Positions 1-5,705 of a DNA stretch of 10,000 bases are shown here, piece by piece; the first letter of the stretch is position 1, and each line of letters begins with the position of its first letter. The DNA is from Magnetospirillum sp. (GTDB lineage: Bacteria; Pseudomonadota; Alphaproteobacteria; Rhodospirillales; Magnetospirillaceae). A program made the position numbers and the translations under genes. Location of the stretch: NCBI GenBank assembly GCA_020217035.1, contig JAIWOG010000195.1, forward strand, positions 1 through 10,000, in the 5' to 3' direction. Below the pieces are notes generated by a model. That model worked only from the letters and a program-made list of their open reading frames with translations. It was not told the DNA's origin and ran no database searches.

Positions 1-648
1 CGCACCTTGGCGGGCGAGGCCGAGGCCAAGGACCGCGACGACATGGAATGCATTGCCGCCGTCATTGTCAACCGTATGAACTTGCCGAATTGGCCGGGCA
101 GCGCCGCCCAGGTCTGCCAGCAGCCGTGGCAGTTTTCCTGCTGGAACGTGGGCGATCCGGGCCGCGCCCGCATCTTGGCCTTGGCCAAGACCGACCCGCT
201 ATACCTGGAATGCCGCGAGGTCGCCGCCGCCGCGCTGGAAGGCCGCTTGCCCGACCGTACCAACCGGGCGACGCATTATTACGCCAGCTACATCACGATG
301 CCGGCCTGGGCCAAGGGCAAGACGCCCAGCTATTCCAACACGGCGGGAAAGTACACCCATCATTTCTTCAACGACATCGACACCCCGCCGCCCGCCAGCC
401 CGGCGCAGGCCCTGGACCAAGCGCGACCGCTGGCCCAGACCCGCACGGTGAAGGGCGCCCAGGCCGCGCTGGGTGGCGGCGCCGTCATCGCCGGGGCCAT
501 GGAAATCGCCCAGCAAGCCCGCGACGTTCTGCCGGTGCTCGACAGCCTGCGGGCCTGGTCTCCGTGGCTGGTGCTGGCGGTGGCCGGCGCCGGCATCGCC
601 TACATGGTGTGGGCGCGTCTCGACGACCGCCGCCAGGGCCTGCGCTGA
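1..648 (+). CDS. Phage-type cell wall hydrolase (SleB/CwlJ family) with C-terminal membrane segment, 5' partial
   Basis: Probable endolysin that cuts peptidoglycan during phage lysis. The frame is open from base 1, so the N-terminus lies outside the window and 215 residues are visible. They begin in the family core: a GEA motif whose Glu (visible residue 6) matches the catalytic Glu of SleB hydrolases, then an AAVIVNRM helix, a QPWQFSCWN block and a THYYASYITMPAWAKGK block, all typical of the family. An Ala/Gln-rich linker follows. The protein ends in a hydrophobic helix (about residues 189-205) with a basic tail, so it is probably membrane-tethered. Its TGA overlaps the ATG of the next gene (ATGA), which suggests translational coupling. 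SleB proteins also occur in germination and cell-wall turnover, but the spanin-like genes downstream favour a phage role. Family assignment is strong; the lysis role is inferred from context. Confidence 0.82.
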   Translation, partial: RTLAGEAEAKDRDDMECIAAVIVNRMNLPNWPGSAAQVCQQPWQFSCWNVGDPGRARILALAKTDPLYLECREVAAAALEGRLPDRTNRATHYYASYITMPAWAKGKTPSYSNTAGKYTHHFFNDIDTPPPASPAQALDQARPLAQTRTVKGAQAALGGGAVIAGAMEIAQQARDVLPVLDSLRAWSPWLVLAVAGAGIAYMVWARLDDRRQGLR

Positions 649-890
649 TGCTGGCCGCGCTGCTGTCATCCGGCCCGGCTTTGCGCCTGGCCAAATGGGG
701 CGCCATCGCCCTGGCCGTCCTCCTGGTGCTGCTGCGTGTGCGCGACAGCGGCCGCCAGGCCGAACGGGTGAACAACCTGAGCAAGGCCCTTGAAGCGGCC
801 AAAGCGAGGAAGAATGTGGAAATCGCCGTTGATCGCCTGCCTGCTCGCGCTGTCGATGACGAGCTGCATCGCGACTGGTCCCGCGACTGA
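648..890 (+). CDS. Putative inner-membrane spanin (Rz-like), 80 aa
   Basis: Small membrane protein, probably the inner-membrane spanin subunit that helps fuse inner and outer membranes at the end of phage lysis. The ATG overlaps the hydrolase stop codon by one base, and there is no convincing Shine-Dalgarno sequence, so it is probably translated by coupling. The sequence shows one N-terminal hydrophobic segment (about residues 14-30), then a polar, helical, likely coiled-coil stretch (about 36-60) and a charged C-terminus. This N-in/C-out single-span layout with a periplasmic coil is characteristic of Rz-like proteins, which are too divergent to name by sequence. The last 77 bases also encode the start of the lipoprotein in another frame, as in Rz/Rz1 pairs. 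It could otherwise be an unrelated phage membrane protein. Confidence 0.68.
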   Translation: MLAALLSSGPALRLAKWGAIALAVLLVLLRVRDSGRQAERVNNLSKALEAAKARKNVEIAVDRLPARAVDDELHRDWSRD

Positions 891-1008
891 AGCCGAATGC
901 GCCTGGACCAAGCCGATCCTGGTGTCCAAGGCCGACATCCTGACCGAGGGAACGGCCCGGCAAATCCTCGAACATAACCGGACGTGGAAGACCAATTGCG
1001 GTAATTAG
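814..1008 (+). CDS. Putative outer-membrane spanin lipoprotein (Rz1-like), 64 aa
   Basis: Small lipoprotein, probably the outer-membrane partner of the preceding spanin. I chose the ATG at 814 over the in-frame TTG at 790 because GAGGAAGA lies just before it and a clean signal peptide begins there: Met-Trp-Lys, then a hydrophobic stretch, then a lipobox-like SMTSC with the lipidated Cys at residue 18. Met at the -3 position is slightly atypical. The mature protein is about 47 residues and contains KPILVSKADILTEGTARQIL and a terminal TWKTNCGN. From memory, this block recurs in small lysis-region proteins of alphaproteobacterial phages. The gene is in the +1 frame relative to the upstream spanin and overlaps it by 77 bases, the classic nested Rz/Rz1 arrangement. 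The lipoprotein call is firm; the spanin call is by architecture and context. Confidence 0.72.
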   Translation: MWKSPLIACLLALSMTSCIATGPATEAECAWTKPILVSKADILTEGTARQILEHNRTWKTNCGN

Positions 1009-1024
1009 GCTTCAATTAAATACC

Positions 1025-1552
1025 ATGGTCATAATGACCAAGTTCCCGCATTGGTGTATACAACGAGTGGCAGAGATGGTGGTACTGGAATACCACCATC
1101 TCTATAGTGCCACGGTGAAGCACGTCACCGCCGAAGCGTCAATTCGCCCGCCTCTGTCCCGCGAGACAGGGCCAGCTTACGCATTGGGGGTTAACGTGCT
1201 AGCTGTTTGGTTTGATGAACTTAAGACAAAAATGACAATAGCTGCCAATAAATGGCGGCGCACGTTGTTCTTATCCAGCGCTGATGAAATTCAGCATGCC
1301 TACCGTTCCTGGCTGGTAGCCGAAGCCGCCATGGCAGCAACCGACGATCCCGACATCCGCGACGCGATCTTGATGGCGCAATGGCTTCCCGCGCACCGGT
1401 CTTTATGCACATTGCCGGTTAGAACCAAGCTCGATCTTAACATTAAAATACAGGTTCTTCTGTCCGAGCACGAGAACGGTTCAAGTGCATATTCAGATGC
1501 CTTGCGCCAGACGATCCGCGATGCGCTGGCTTTCGATATGCTTGGAACGTGA
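1025..1552 (+). CDS. Hypothetical protein, low-GC gene next to the lysis cassette
   Basis: Unrecognised protein of up to 175 residues. It is soluble by inspection, with no signal peptide or membrane helix. The N-terminal half is mixed and the C-terminal half (about 100-175) is acidic and helical, ending in DALRQTIRDALAFDMLGT. Base composition differs sharply from its neighbours: bases 1201-1260 hold 24 G/C of 60, whereas bases 4201-4260 in the kinase gene hold 43 of 60. ATA, AAA and TTA-type codons are used freely. That fits recent acquisition, for example as phage cargo. The start is uncertain: ATG 1025 has no Shine-Dalgarno sequence and sits on a palindrome. In-frame alternatives are ATG 1034, ATG 1076 and GTG 1115; the last lies beyond a large hairpin. 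The open frame and stop are clear, but function is unknown. Confidence 0.55.
   Translation: MVIMTKFPHWCIQRVAEMVVLEYHHLYSATVKHVTAEASIRPPLSRETGPAYALGVNVLAVWFDELKTKMTIAANKWRRTLFLSSADEIQHAYRSWLVAEAAMAATDDPDIRDAILMAQWLPAHRSLCTLPVRTKLDLNIKIQVLLSEHENGSSAYSDALRQTIRDALAFDMLGT
1026..1040. repeat. Perfect 15-base palindrome at the start of the low-GC gene
   Basis: TGGTCATAATGACCA is a perfect inverted repeat (7-base arms, single central A). It begins one base inside the candidate start codon at 1025. Its size and position suit a dimeric repressor operator, but no regulator is known for it. An 8-base palindrome TGTATACA follows at 1055-1062. Confidence 0.6.
1067..1113. repeat. Extended inverted repeat / hairpin inside the low-GC gene
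   Basis: The arms AGAGATGGTGGTA (1072-1084) and TACCACCATCTCT (1091-1103) are perfect reverse complements around the loop CTGGAA. A second pair, GTGGCA (1067-1072) and TGCCAC (1108-1113), extends the stem past a short bulge on the 3' side. No T-run follows, so this is not a standard intrinsic terminator. It may be an RNA structure, a regulator site or the trace of a small mobile element. Confidence 0.7.
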
Positions 1553-1662
1553 GGAGAACATGGCAACTGCCGCATGCGCCATCCATGCGCCATGGAGAAT
1601 AACGTAATCCATGGTAAACCGTGGAAAACTGCGAAATTCTCAGATGCGTTGAAAATCATGAG

Positions 1663-1707
1663 AACAAAAGCGAAAAGCCCCTGGAAACGGCAGTTTCCAA
1701 GGGCTTT
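1663..1707 (-). terminator. Rho-independent terminator of the tRNA-Met gene
   Basis: Two 15-base arms (1674-1688 and 1693-1707) pair perfectly except for one central mismatch, around a four-base loop. On the minus strand the stem is followed by T-rich sequence (TTTTCGCTTTTGTT, 1676-1663). It begins 14 bases after the tRNA CCA end, so it most likely ends tRNA transcription. The symmetric stem might also act weakly against plus-strand transcription from the phage side. Confidence 0.75.
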
Positions 1708-1721
1708 CGTTCTTCGCAAGG

Positions 1722-1798
1722 TGGTAGCGGGAGAGGGACTTGAACCCCCGACCCCAGGATTATGATTCCCGTGCTCTAACCAGCTGAGCTACCCCGCC
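1722..1798 (-). tRNA. tRNA-Met (CAU), elongator type
   Basis: The 77-base minus-strand sequence folds as a full cloverleaf. The acceptor stem GGCGGGG pairs with TCCCGCT (G1-U72 and G7-U66 wobbles). The D arm is GCTC-AGCTGGTTA-GAGC. The anticodon stem CGGGA/TCCTG carries the loop ATCATAA with anticodon CAT at 1764-1762, and the T arm is GGGGG-TTCAAGT-CCCTC. The CCA end is encoded (1725-1722). The GGCGGGG acceptor with the ATCATAA loop resembles alphaproteobacterial elongator tRNA-Met. A lysidine-type tRNA-Ile, which also has gene anticodon CAT, is the alternative but usually has a different acceptor. It is not the initiator, which has a mismatched first pair and GGG/CCC at the anticodon stem. 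Its 3' end faces the phage genes. Confidence 0.93.
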
Positions 1799-1818
1799 TC
1801 GCCGTGCGAGAGGCCGTT

Positions 1819-1847
1819 CGTATAAAGGCTTCCCCGACCGGTGTCAA
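1819..1847 (-). promoter_or_regulatory. Sigma-70 type promoter of the tRNA-Met gene
   Basis: On the minus strand TTGACA (1847-1842) is separated by exactly 17 bases from TATACG (1824-1819). The -35 is a perfect consensus match and the -10 matches at four of six positions. Initiation would fall near 1812, about 14 bases before the mature tRNA 5' end. Confidence 0.75.
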
Positions 1848-1880
1848 GCGTCCTTGATGACATTTTCTGCGACAGCCGAT

Positions 1881-1909
1881 TTGCCGTCTGTGCGCGGGCA
1901 AGCTATGGT
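1881..1909 (+). promoter_or_regulatory. Possible sigma-70 type promoter of the hybrid kinase gene
   Basis: TTGCCG (1881-1886), a 17-base spacer and TATGGT (1904-1909). Initiation would fall near 1916, which fits the ATG at 1951 and excludes the upstream in-frame TTG at 1909. The -10 is only a moderate match. Confidence 0.4.
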
Positions 1910-1950
1910 TGCTTGGGGTGTCGCGGGACGCGAATTGGGGACGGACCAGG

Positions 1951-4560
1951 ATGAGCTTGGGGGACCAGGCAGAACGAATTGTTGACGCGGCCTTCCAGCA
2001 TTGCCGGGACGGCATGGTGGTGTTGAGCCATGACGGCAAGGTGGTGAGGGCCAATCCCGCCATGGCCGGGTTGGTTCCCAACTGGCCCGATGACGCCGTC
2101 GGCCGCGCCTATGCCGGCTTGGTCCCGTTCAGTCCCAAGGTGGCCCCCGGTGTGTGGCGCCAGGACATGCTGGACGGGCGGGTGGTCGAGGTCGAGGCAG
2201 TGGCCGGCGGCACCGACGGATTGCTGCTCATCCACCGCGACGTGACCATCTTGTGCAATCTGGGCACCCGCCTCAGCGACGCCGAGGCAGAACTGGAGCA
2301 GACCCTGGGGTTGGCCAGCATCGGCGGCTGGCGCCTGGACCAGCGGACCCTGATCCTGCATCTGTCCCGAGCCCACGGACGCATGTTGCTGGGCATTCCC
2401 GAAGCCATGGCCCTGCCGTTGCAGGAATTCGTGGAACGCTTCGTCCATCCCGACGACTGGATGGTCCTGGCCGAACGCGTCGCCCATGTCACCGAACTGG
2501 GTTGGCCCGAGGGATTCACTGAACAGTTCGAATATCGTGTCCTGCGGGCCGACGGTTCGGTCCAGCACATGGCGGTGACCTCGGCCATCCGCAACGGCCG
2601 GGTGGTCGGCGTCACCCAGGACATCACCGAACGCAAGCGTCTGGTGGAAAACCTGGAGGCCAACGAACGCCGCCTGCGCACCATCATCGAGACCACGCCG
2701 CTGCCCTTGGTGATCACCAATGCCGGCGCCGCCAAGGTCATGTACGCCAATTCGTCGTTCCGCGCCCTGTTCGACATCCCCGAGGATTTCGACGGAGAGA
2801 TCAGTTCCCGCAGCTTCTATCAGAACCCGCGCGATCGTGATCGGCTACTCGAGTCGTTGCGCCGCGAAGGGGTAGTCCGCAATTTCGAGGCCCTGGGTCA
2901 AACATGGTCCGGGCGCAACTTCTGGGCCAGCGTCACCGCCGCGGTGCTGGAACTGGACGACGAGCCGTGCTTGTTCGTCGCCGTCAACGACATCACCGCG
3001 CTGAAGAAGCACGAAGCCGAGCTATACGCCGCCAAGGAGGCGGCGGAAGCGGCAGTGCGCACCAAGTCGGAATTCCTGGCGATGATGAGCCACGAGATCC
3101 GCACCCCCATGAACGGCATCATCGTCATGGCCCGTCTGCTGCTGGATACCGCGTTGACCCCAGAACAGCGCGAATGGCTGGAAATCGTCACCTCTTCCGG
3201 CGACACCCTGATGACGGTGCTGAACGATATCCTGGATTTCTCGAAGCTGGAATCGGGCAAGCTGGACATCGAGAACGTGCCCTTCGACCTGTCAGCCTTG
3301 GTCGGCGGCGTAGTCGAGTTGATGCGGGCGCGGGCCGAGGAAAAGGGGTTGTCCATCTCGGTCCATTACGGGGCCGGAATGCCCGGCTTCGTCGCCGCCG
3401 ATCCCACCCGGCTGCGTCAGGTATTGCTGAACCTGGTGGGCAACGCCATCAAGTTCACCGAAATCGGCGGCATCCACTTGGACCTGGCCGTGGAGGACCA
3501 GGCCGGCGACGACATGGTGCTGCGCTTCTCGGTGCGCGACACCGGCATCGGCATTCCCGCCGAGGCGTTGACACGACTTTTCGCCGCTTTCAGTCAGGTG
3601 GATTCCAGCATCAATCGTCGCTTCGGCGGCACCGGCCTGGGGTTGGTGATCTGTCAAAGGCTGGTCCTGTTGATGGGCGGCCAGATCGACGTCGACAGCG
3701 TCGAGGGGCAGGGCAGCACCTTCAGCTTCACCTTGCCGGTAAAGGTGGAAAGCGTGGTCGGCTTGACGACGCGGACCGCCTTGCCCCACTTGCCGCCTTT
3801 GTCCATCTTGTTGGCCGAGGACAACACGGTGAACCAAAAGGTCGCCCGCGCCGTGCTGGAACGTCACGGCCATCTGGTGGATGTCGCCGAGGACGGCGAT
3901 CAGGTGGTGTCCATGGTCGCCAACGCGCCGGCCGGGACTTGGGACGTGGTGTTGATGGACATGCAGATGCCCGGGCGCGACGGGCTCGAGGCGACCCGGC
4001 AAATACGCGACCTCATGGGGGCGCAGGGGCAGGTTCCCATCGTCGCCATGACCGCCAACGCCATGAAGGAAGACCGTGCCCGCTGCCTGGCCGCCGGCAT
4101 GGACGGCTATGTGGCCAAGCCTATCGACACCCAGCCTTTGTTCCAGGAAATGGCCCGTGTGCTGGGAATCCGTTTCGACGGCGATGCGCAGCCAATCCAC
4201 CGCGAGGCCGGCGATGCGGTGTTGGACCGGCCATCCCTGGAAATCCTGGCGGCGGCCGTTGGCCAAGGCGAACTGGCCGAGGTTCTTGACAGCGGCTTGG
4301 CCCATTTCGCCGAGGTGCGGGCGACTTGGGCGGAGGCTTACGGTCAAAGCCATTGCGAAAACATGGCTTATGTCGCCCACGACATCAAAAGCATCGCCGC
4401 CAGCCTGGGCTTGCAGCGCCTGGCGGCGGCGGCCAAGGTGATCGAAGGGCTGGCGCGGGCCGGCGACGTCGAACAAGCCATGGTGGTCGGGGCGCGGATG
4501 GACGAATACCTGGACGAAGGAATCGCCGCGTTGGCGGATTTTCGCGTCACCTTGTCGTAA
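1951..4560 (+). CDS. Hybrid sensor histidine kinase, PAS-PAS-PAS-HisKA-HATPase-REC-HPt, 869 aa
   Basis: Cytoplasmic multistep phosphorelay kinase with no transmembrane segment. Domains in order: a degenerate N-terminal PAS (about residues 5-95), a second PAS with its PAC end at QDITERKR (about 121-231), and a third PAS (about 240-352, ending NDITALKKHEAEL). A short coiled linker leads to HisKA (about 377-442), with the phospho-accepting His at 381 in SHEIRTP. The HATPase (about 487-600) has Asn498 in the N box, DTGIGIP from 530 and GGTGLGL from 559. The REC domain (about 617-735) has acidic residues 623-624 and phospho-acceptor Asp670 in DMQMPG. The C-terminal HPt (about 775-865) has His810 in AHDIKSIAASLGL. 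All phosphotransfer residues are intact, so the full His-Asp-His relay should work. The signal is unknown; soluble PAS input suggests a redox, gas or metabolite cue. The ATG at 1951 is preferred. A separate HPt gene lies downstream on the other strand. Confidence 0.95.
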   Translation: MSLGDQAERIVDAAFQHCRDGMVVLSHDGKVVRANPAMAGLVPNWPDDAVGRAYAGLVPFSPKVAPGVWRQDMLDGRVVEVEAVAGGTDGLLLIHRDVTILCNLGTRLSDAEAELEQTLGLASIGGWRLDQRTLILHLSRAHGRMLLGIPEAMALPLQEFVERFVHPDDWMVLAERVAHVTELGWPEGFTEQFEYRVLRADGSVQHMAVTSAIRNGRVVGVTQDITERKRLVENLEANERRLRTIIETTPLPLVITNAGAAKVMYANSSFRALFDIPEDFDGEISSRSFYQNPRDRDRLLESLRREGVVRNFEALGQTWSGRNFWASVTAAVLELDDEPCLFVAVNDITALKKHEAELYAAKEAAEAAVRTKSEFLAMMSHEIRTPMNGIIVMARLLLDTALTPEQREWLEIVTSSGDTLMTVLNDILDFSKLESGKLDIENVPFDLSALVGGVVELMRARAEEKGLSISVHYGAGMPGFVAADPTRLRQVLLNLVGNAIKFTEIGGIHLDLAVEDQAGDDMVLRFSVRDTGIGIPAEALTRLFAAFSQVDSSINRRFGGTGLGLVICQRLVLLMGGQIDVDSVEGQGSTFSFTLPVKVESVVGLTTRTALPHLPPLSILLAEDNTVNQKVARAVLERHGHLVDVAEDGDQVVSMVANAPAGTWDVVLMDMQMPGRDGLEATRQIRDLMGAQGQVPIVAMTANAMKEDRARCLAAGMDGYVAKPIDTQPLFQEMARVLGIRFDGDAQPIHREAGDAVLDRPSLEILAAAVGQGELAEVLDSGLAHFAEVRATWAEAYGQSHCENMAYVAHDIKSIAASLGLQRLAAAAKVIEGLARAGDVEQAMVVGARMDEYLDEGIAALADFRVTLS

Positions 4561-4580
4561 GGCGCGACGAAGCCCAAATG

Positions 4581-4586
4581 AAGGAG
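4581..4586 (+). promoter_or_regulatory. Shine-Dalgarno AAGGAG that sets the msrA start
   Basis: AAGGAG lies 10 bases before GTG 4597. The next in-frame ATG (4609) is 22 bases away and the nearer ATG (4587) is out of frame, so the site supports the GTG start. Confidence 0.65.
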
Positions 4587-4596
4587 ATGAACCGCA

Positions 4597-5244
4597 GTGG
4601 ATCGTGCCATGTTTTCCTTCGCCAGCAGCAAGCTTCGTCTTCCCGAACCGCACCAGGCATTGCCCGGCCGCGCCGATGTGATGCCGGTTCCCGACCGCCA
4701 CCTGGTCCTGGGCCGATCCTTGCTGCCGCCGTTCCCGCCCGGGTGCCGGCGGGTGCTGCTGGGCATGGGATGTTTCTGGGGGGCCGAACGCAAGCTGTGG
4801 CAAATGCCCGGCATGTGGGTGACGGCCGTGGGGTATGCCGGTGGCATCACCCCCAATCCCACCTATGACGAGGTTTGCAGCGGTCGCACCGGCCACACCG
4901 AGGTGGTGCTGGCGGTCTACGATCCGTCTGTCTTGGATTTCGCCTCGATCCTGCGCCTGTTCTGGGAAAGCCATGATCCCACCCAAGGCATGCGGCAGGG
5001 CAACGACGTGGGCACCCAATACCGTTCGGCCATCTATGTCCACGACCAGGATCAGGAGGACATGGCCGTCCAAACCGCGCGAAACTTTGGGGGGCGCCTG
5101 TCCCAGGCCGGCTATGGCCCGGTGACCACGGAAATCGCCCGCGACAGGACGTTCTATTACGCCGAGGGCTATCACCAGCAATATCTGGCCAAGAACCCCA
5201 ACGGCTATTGCGGCTTGGCGGGGACCGGCATTTCCTGCGCCTGA
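4597..5244 (+). CDS. msrA: Peptide-methionine (S)-S-oxide reductase MsrA
   Basis: Reduces the S-epimer of methionine sulfoxide, free or in proteins, as repair after oxidative damage; recycling is normally by thioredoxin. The 215-residue protein matches the longer E. coli-like MsrA class. It has an N-terminal extension with [11 protein letters not shown], then catalytic Cys59 in [58 protein letters not shown] and [20 protein letters not shown]. The recycling cysteines are present at 205 (GYCG) and 214 (near the C-terminus), so the three-Cys relay is complete. No signal peptide is visible, so it should be cytoplasmic. It starts 36 bases after the kinase stop on the same strand with no terminator between, so co-transcription is possible. 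Its last 40 bases overlap the 3' end of the opposing HPt gene. Confidence 0.96.
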   Translation: MDRAMFSFASSKLRLPEPHQALPGRADVMPVPDRHLVLGRSLLPPFPPGCRRVLLGMGCFWGAERKLWQMPGMWVTAVGYAGGITPNPTYDEVCSGRTGHTEVVLAVYDPSVLDFASILRLFWESHDPTQGMRQGNDVGTQYRSAIYVHDQDQEDMAVQTARNFGGRLSQAGYGPVTTEIARDRTFYYAEGYHQQYLAKNPNGYCGLAGTGISCA

Positions 5245-5585
5245 GCCTGCCGCCAGCATTCCAAGGCTTGCAGTGAATGCGAGGTCAACTGCCGCAGGAC
5301 GGGCAGGGCGACGTCGGCGCGGTTCTCGGCGCCGTCTTGCGTCAGCAGCAATTGCCGGGCCGCCTCGGCCAAGGCGCTGAAACCGATGCTGGCCGCCGCC
5401 CCCTTCAGTCGGTGGGCGGCGTCCTGGGCGGCCGGCCAATCGGCTATTTCCCATGCCTTGGCCAGGTCGGCCAGGGGCGGCTCCAGGTTATCGGCGGCCT
5501 GACTGGCCAGCGAGGCGAAAACCTGTTCCCCGACCCATGAGCGCAATTCCGCCAGATAGCGATCGTCAACCAGCTTTTCCGCCAT
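5205..5585 (-). CDS. Stand-alone HPt (histidine phosphotransfer) protein, 126 aa
   Basis: Small helical protein carrying one HPt domain, expected to shuttle phosphate between a hybrid kinase receiver and another response regulator. The active His is residue 58 from the start used here, in [14 protein letters not shown]; the following Lys and Gly are the usual HPt signature. Flanking helices ([13 protein letters not shown] before; LAEAARQLL and [15 protein letters not shown] after) complete the bundle. The frame extends upstream to ATG 5615, adding ten residues, but a good -10 element lies directly against that codon. The ATG at 5585 is therefore more likely. It could take part in the same pathway as the neighbouring hybrid kinase, though that kinase already has its own HPt. 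It converges on msrA with a 40-base overlap of coding ends. Confidence 0.82.
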   Translation of the reverse strand: MAEKLVDDRYLAELRSWVGEQVFASLASQAADNLEPPLADLAKAWEIADWPAAQDAAHRLKGAAASIGFSALAEAARQLLLTQDGAENRADVALPVLRQLTSHSLQALECWRQAQAQEMPVPAKPQ

Positions 5586-5615
5586 GCTTCGCCACACGCA
5601 ATGGTTTGTGCGCAT

Positions 5616-5645
5616 ATCATAGGCTCAGTCTTGCTCCGGTCGCAA
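5616..5645 (-). promoter_or_regulatory. Predicted promoter of the HPt gene
   Basis: On the minus strand TTGCGA (5645-5640), an 18-base spacer and TATGAT (5621-5616; five of six consensus positions). Initiation near 5609 would lie inside the longer reading frame, supporting ATG 5585 as the real start. Confidence 0.5.
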
Positions 5646-5656
5646 GGATGCTGCGC

Positions 5657-5670
5657 TTGACCGGGGTCAA
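5657..5670 (+). promoter_or_regulatory. Crp/Fnr-family (NNR/NnrR-like) operator upstream of norE
   Basis: TTGACCGGGGTCAA is a perfect palindrome of the form TTGAC-N4-GTCAA. The Fnr consensus is TTGAT-N4-ATCAA and the Paracoccus NNR box is TTAAC-N4-GTCAA, so this fits a regulator of that family acting on nitric oxide or low oxygen. If it works as a class II site centred about 41 bases before initiation, transcription would begin near 5705. Confidence 0.6.
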
Positions 5671-5705
5671 TGGCCTGTGCCGCCGCGCTCTGTCAGAACT
5701 TCCTC

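Noticed and set aside
199..975. Minus-strand open frames opposite the lysis genes
   Set aside because: Arg/Gly/Pro-rich translations with no motif; the plus-strand hydrolase, signal peptide and lipobox are convincing.
1560..1607. 15-codon mini-gene with AGGAG just before the ATG, overlapping a CATGCGCCAT tandem repeat (1573-1582, 1584-1593)
   Set aside because: The ribosome-site spacing is too short, the peptide has no recognisable feature, and length alone gives no support.
1574..1765. 63-codon plus-strand frame ending in VAGEGLEPPTPGL
   Set aside because: The C-terminal part is the antisense of the tRNA-Met gene and the middle is its terminator; this ending is a well-known false protein over tRNAs.
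1909..1950. Upstream TTG start for the hybrid kinase
   Set aside because: The candidate -10 box covers this codon and the added 14 residues show no PAS-like sequence; ATG 1951 is the better start.
3292..5454. 720-codon minus-strand open frame
   Set aside because: It is antisense to the kinase and msrA, both certain by motif. Its Gly/Arg/His-rich translation is typical of the shadow frame of GC-rich genes.
5670..5705. ATG 5670 as the norE start
   Set aside because: Its first base is the last base of the predicted operator, so transcription would begin downstream of it; the added residues are unlike the family.
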